A DNA stretch of 13,848 nt. Source: Hyphomicrobiales bacterium. GTDB lineage: Bacteria; Pseudomonadota; Alphaproteobacteria; Rhizobiales; JAJFHC01. A program made the translations under genes and the position numbers. Below the pieces are notes generated by a model. That model did no database searches. It was not told where the DNA came from and worked only from the letters and a program-made list of their open reading frames with translations. The DNA lies in the NCBI GenBank assembly GCA_021775835.1, contig JAJFHC010000317.1, positions 1 through 13,848 of the forward strand. Reading direction: 5' to 3'. Shown here in pieces: positions 11,395 through 13,848 of the stretch; position 1 is the stretch's first letter; each line of letters starts with the position of its first letter.

Positions 11395-13848
11395 AAGTAA
11401 TGTTCCTTTCCATCAGATCCCGTCTGCGAACCGGCAAACCGGTCCAGATCATAACGTGCACTATTCGATTTTGGCACCCACAGGCCGCGTTCGATAGCCT
11501 CTCTCAGCCGGTCGGCCATCTCGCGAAGCGCGTCGGGGTTAACGTCGGCCATGAAGTCACGCACATTGTCGTCAACGACGTAAGCCTCGTAGACCGCCTC
11601 AAAATGGTGATTGCCGACCGCCCCGGTGGTGGCGGAAAAGGCAAACATGTAGTCGACTGTTGCCGCAAGTTCAAACGCACCCTTGTAGCCGTGGCGCATG
11701 ACGCCGTTTATCCACTTGGGGTTGACGACGCGGGCGCGCACAACCCGACCGATCTCTTCCTCGAGCGTGCGGATGACCGGGCGGTCGGTGCGGGAATGGT
11801 CGTTGTGGTAAACCACCGGCTTCGCTCCGGAGAGGTGCTCAACGGCCGCCGTCATGCCGCCTTCGAACTGGTAGTAATCGTCTGAGTCGAGAAGGTCGTG
11901 CTCGCGGTTGTCCTGATTGTGCACCACCACGTCAACTTTTCGGAGACGCCGGGCAAACAGATCGGGTTCCGATCGGCCTTCCGCACCGGAACCGTAGGCA
12001 TACCCGCCCCAGACAAGGTAGGCGCGTGCCAGGTCGTCCGCACTCTGCCAGCCCTTCTCGTCGATCAGGGCCTGCAGTCCGGCACCATAGGCACCGGGTT
12101 TTGAGCCGAATACCCTGAAGCCTGCCTTGAGGGCCGCTGTTTTTTCATCATCGCCCTGACTCCGGAAAGTTTCACGCTCCTCCGCCATGCGGGCTGCAAT
12201 TGGATTCTTCGATGCCGGTTCGTCCAGGGCGCCGACGGCACGGACCGCGGAATCGAACAGATCGATCTGGGCGGGAAAGGCATCGCGGAAAAACCCTGAC
12301 ACCCGCAGGGTCACGTCCACGCGCGGACGGTCCATGACACTCAGTGGCATGACTTCAAAGCCGGTCACGCGGCGTGAGGCATTGTCCCAGGTCGGGCGTG
12401 CCCCGATCAGGGCTAGGGCCTGGGCGATATCGTCGCCACCGGTGCGCATGTTCGACGTGCCCCAGGCCGACAACCCGATCTGCCTGGGCCATTCGCCATG
12501 ATCCTGCCGATGGCGTTCGACCAGCAGGCTGGCGGACTTCCAGCCCAGCAACCAGGCCGCCGGTGTCGGCACGGTCCGACTGTCAACAGAGAAGAAATTC
12601 CGCCCTGTTGGCAATACGTCCGCACGGCCCCTGGTCGGGGCGCCGGACGGGCCAGGCACGACAAAACGCCCGTCAAGAGCTGCCAGGCAACCCGCGAGTT
12701 CATGGGAGCCGCAGGCTGCAACGGCCGGGCCGATGCGCCCAGTTATCTCATCGAGCACAGCACGAACGCTGGCCCATTCCGCGACGCAAGGTGTTTCGCC
12801 GGCCACCAGCGAGCGGGCCAGGATTTCCAGACGCTCGACCGTATCGCCATTGCTGCGCCAGGTGTCGTCGCAACAGTCTTCCAGTTCGCCTGGACGCAAG
12901 CCTTGCCAAAGCGCGCCCATGTCGCAATCCAGAGGGTCAAATTCGTCAAAGCCGAAATCCCTGGCAAGCGCCCGAATCAGGGACGCGTCGCCGCCCTCGC
13001 CCTTGCCGCGGGCGACCCGGGTCAGCGCAACGAGGAGATCGATCCGCTGATCATCGGTCGGGGACTGTCCAAAGATGTGCAGCCCGTCGCGGATCTGCAT
13101 CTCCTTCAACTCGCACAAGTAGGCGTCGAGCTTGGACAAGGCATCGTTTTCACCGTCGTCTTCCTTGATGCCACAATCCTTGTCGAGTCCGATCGACTGG
13201 ATGAGCTCGAGGATCTGGCCGCGCAGGAGATCGAGGCGTCGGGGGTCAAGCCCGGAGGCTTCGTAATATTCATCGACCAACGCTTCCAGATCCTTCAGAG
13301 GCCCGTAGGTCTCCGCCCTGGTCAGCGGCGGTGTCAGATGATCGATGATCACTGCAGATGTGCGCCGCTTGGCCTGGGTACCCTCGCCCGGGTCGTTGAC
13401 GATAAACGGATAGATGTGCGGCATCGGTCCCAGAACCGCTTCCGGAAGGCAGTTCTCCGAAAGGGCAACAGCCTTGCCGGGAAGCCATTCCAGGTTGCCG
13501 TGTTTGCCCATGTGTATCACGGCATGAGCGTCGAACGACAGTCTCAGCCAGGCGTAGAAGGCCAGATAGCCATGGGGCGGCACCAGATCCGGGTCGTGAT
13601 AGGTGTCCTTGGGATCGATGTTGTAGCCACGTGCCGGTTGGATGCAGATCACGAGATTGCCGTAGCGGATCACGGAAAGAGCAAATGCTCCCACATCGCC
13701 GGTCATGAAGAACGGATCGTCCTCCGGTCGGCCCCATCGGCCGTTGATCTGAGTGACGACCTGCTCGGGCAATTCAGACAGAAACTGCCGGTAATCTGCA
13801 ATGTCCAGCGTTTCGCGAATTTCTCGGGCCGTATGGGCCGCATTGGTC
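11391..13848 (-). CDS. cobN: Cobaltochelatase subunit CobN, C-terminal part
   Basis: The frame stays open to the right edge, so the gene's 5' end lies outside; 818 residues are visible, probably the C-terminal two thirds of a roughly 1250-residue protein. By family, CobN is the large porphyrin-binding subunit that with the AAA+ partners CobS and CobT inserts cobalt into hydrogenobyrinic acid a,c-diamide using ATP. Seen directly: near the visible N-terminus EQVVTQINGRWG, then VIHMGKHGNLEWLPGKAVAL, later GTSNMRTGGDDIAQALALIG, RPRVDVTLRVSGFFRDAFP, and near the end NPKWINGVMRHGYKGAFELA and VDYMFAFSATTGAVGNHHFE. These are the CobN/BchH/ChlH-type chelatase blocks, closest to CobN. A TTG at 13772 is not the start, because conserved-looking sequence continues upstream of it. 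No cobS or cobT is visible. Confidence 0.95.
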   Translation of the reverse strand, partial: TNAAHTAREIRETLDIADYRQFLSELPEQVVTQINGRWGRPEDDPFFMTGDVGAFALSVIRYGNLVICIQPARGYNIDPKDTYHDPDLVPPHGYLAFYAWLRLSFDAHAVIHMGKHGNLEWLPGKAVALSENCLPEAVLGPMPHIYPFIVNDPGEGTQAKRRTSAVIIDHLTPPLTRAETYGPLKDLEALVDEYYEASGLDPRRLDLLRGQILELIQSIGLDKDCGIKEDDGENDALSKLDAYLCELKEMQIRDGLHIFGQSPTDDQRIDLLVALTRVARGKGEGGDASLIRALARDFGFDEFDPLDCDMGALWQGLRPGELEDCCDDTWRSNGDTVERLEILARSLVAGETPCVAEWASVRAVLDEITGRIGPAVAACGSHELAGCLAALDGRFVVPGPSGAPTRGRADVLPTGRNFFSVDSRTVPTPAAWLLGWKSASLLVERHRQDHGEWPRQIGLSAWGTSNMRTGGDDIAQALALIGARPTWDNASRRVTGFEVMPLSVMDRPRVDVTLRVSGFFRDAFPAQIDLFDSAVRAVGALDEPASKNPIAARMAEERETFRSQGDDEKTAALKAGFRVFGSKPGAYGAGLQALIDEKGWQSADDLARAYLVWGGYAYGSGAEGRSEPDLFARRLRKVDVVVHNQDNREHDLLDSDDYYQFEGGMTAAVEHLSGAKPVVYHNDHSRTDRPVIRTLEEEIGRVVRARVVNPKWINGVMRHGYKGAFELAATVDYMFAFSATTGAVGNHHFEAVYEAYVVDDNVRDFMADVNPDALREMADRLREAIERGLWVPKSNSARYDLDRFAGSQTGSDGKEHYL

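Noticed and set aside
10282..11400. A 372-residue open frame on the plus strand opposite the hydrolase and cobO
   Set aside because: It spans two real genes with complete catalytic motifs on the other strand and shows no domain of its own.
11391..13772. TTG at 13772 as the true start of a 793-residue protein
   Set aside because: The frame stays open to the window edge with 25 more codons of CobN-like sequence and the protein is too short for CobN, so this is a gene cut by the window.

Overview
The window is an alphaproteobacterial-looking, moderately GC-rich chromosomal segment that is almost entirely a cobalamin (vitamin B12) biosynthesis locus, with one chemotaxis gene set into it. The alphaproteobacterial assignment rests on gene content (CobN/CobO/CobH/CobL-type proteins, a CbiG-CobJ fusion) and on the style of the proteins. 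I cannot name the genus. A motile, marine-type Rhodospirillales-like bacterium would fit, but that is only a guess.

Layout. (1) 1-298, minus: the N-terminal 99 residues of CobA, which runs off the left edge. (2) 299-400: a compact divergent promoter region in which both genes may be leaderless. (3) 401-2219, plus: cbiD and cobK, overlapping by 20 bp. (4) 8662-2230, minus: a tight seven-gene operon, read as small His-containing membrane protein, cbiX, cobH, cobL, cobI, cbiG-cobJ fusion, cobM. Most junctions are ATGA overlaps or gaps of a few bases. It ends 10 bp from cobK, convergently. (5) 8663-9018: a 356-bp non-coding region with a candidate promoter, a structured leader resembling a cobalamin riboswitch with a sequestered ribosome-binding site (minus), and a FliA/sigma-28-like promoter (plus). 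(6) 9019-9936, plus: a CheZ-type phosphatase gene. (7) 13848-9952, minus: cobN (5' end outside the window), cobO and a membrane-anchored alpha/beta hydrolase, again tightly coupled.

How the genes work together. CobA makes precorrin-2. CobI, CobJ, CobM, CbiD and CobL add the ring methyl groups. The CbiG part of the fusion would open the ring-A lactone, CobK reduces, CobL decarboxylates, and CobH moves the C11 methyl to C12. Two cobalt-insertion enzymes are encoded a few kb apart. CbiX is an early chelatase acting on sirohydrochlorin-type intermediates. CobN is the large subunit of the late, ATP-dependent chelatase. CobO then adenosylates the cobalt corrinoid. The early-cobalt signature genes (cbiX, cbiD, cbiG) thus sit beside late-cobalt genes (cobN). 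No cobG/cobZ, cobF, cobS or cobT is visible.

The most interesting points are this hybrid pathway, the leader RNA in front of the small membrane protein and cbiX, the His-rich tail of CbiX next to a His-containing membrane peptide, the CheZ protein with two FliM-like motifs and a possible sigma-28 promoter, and an uncharacterised hydrolase coupled to cobO. I saw no tRNA, rRNA, CRISPR array or mobile element.
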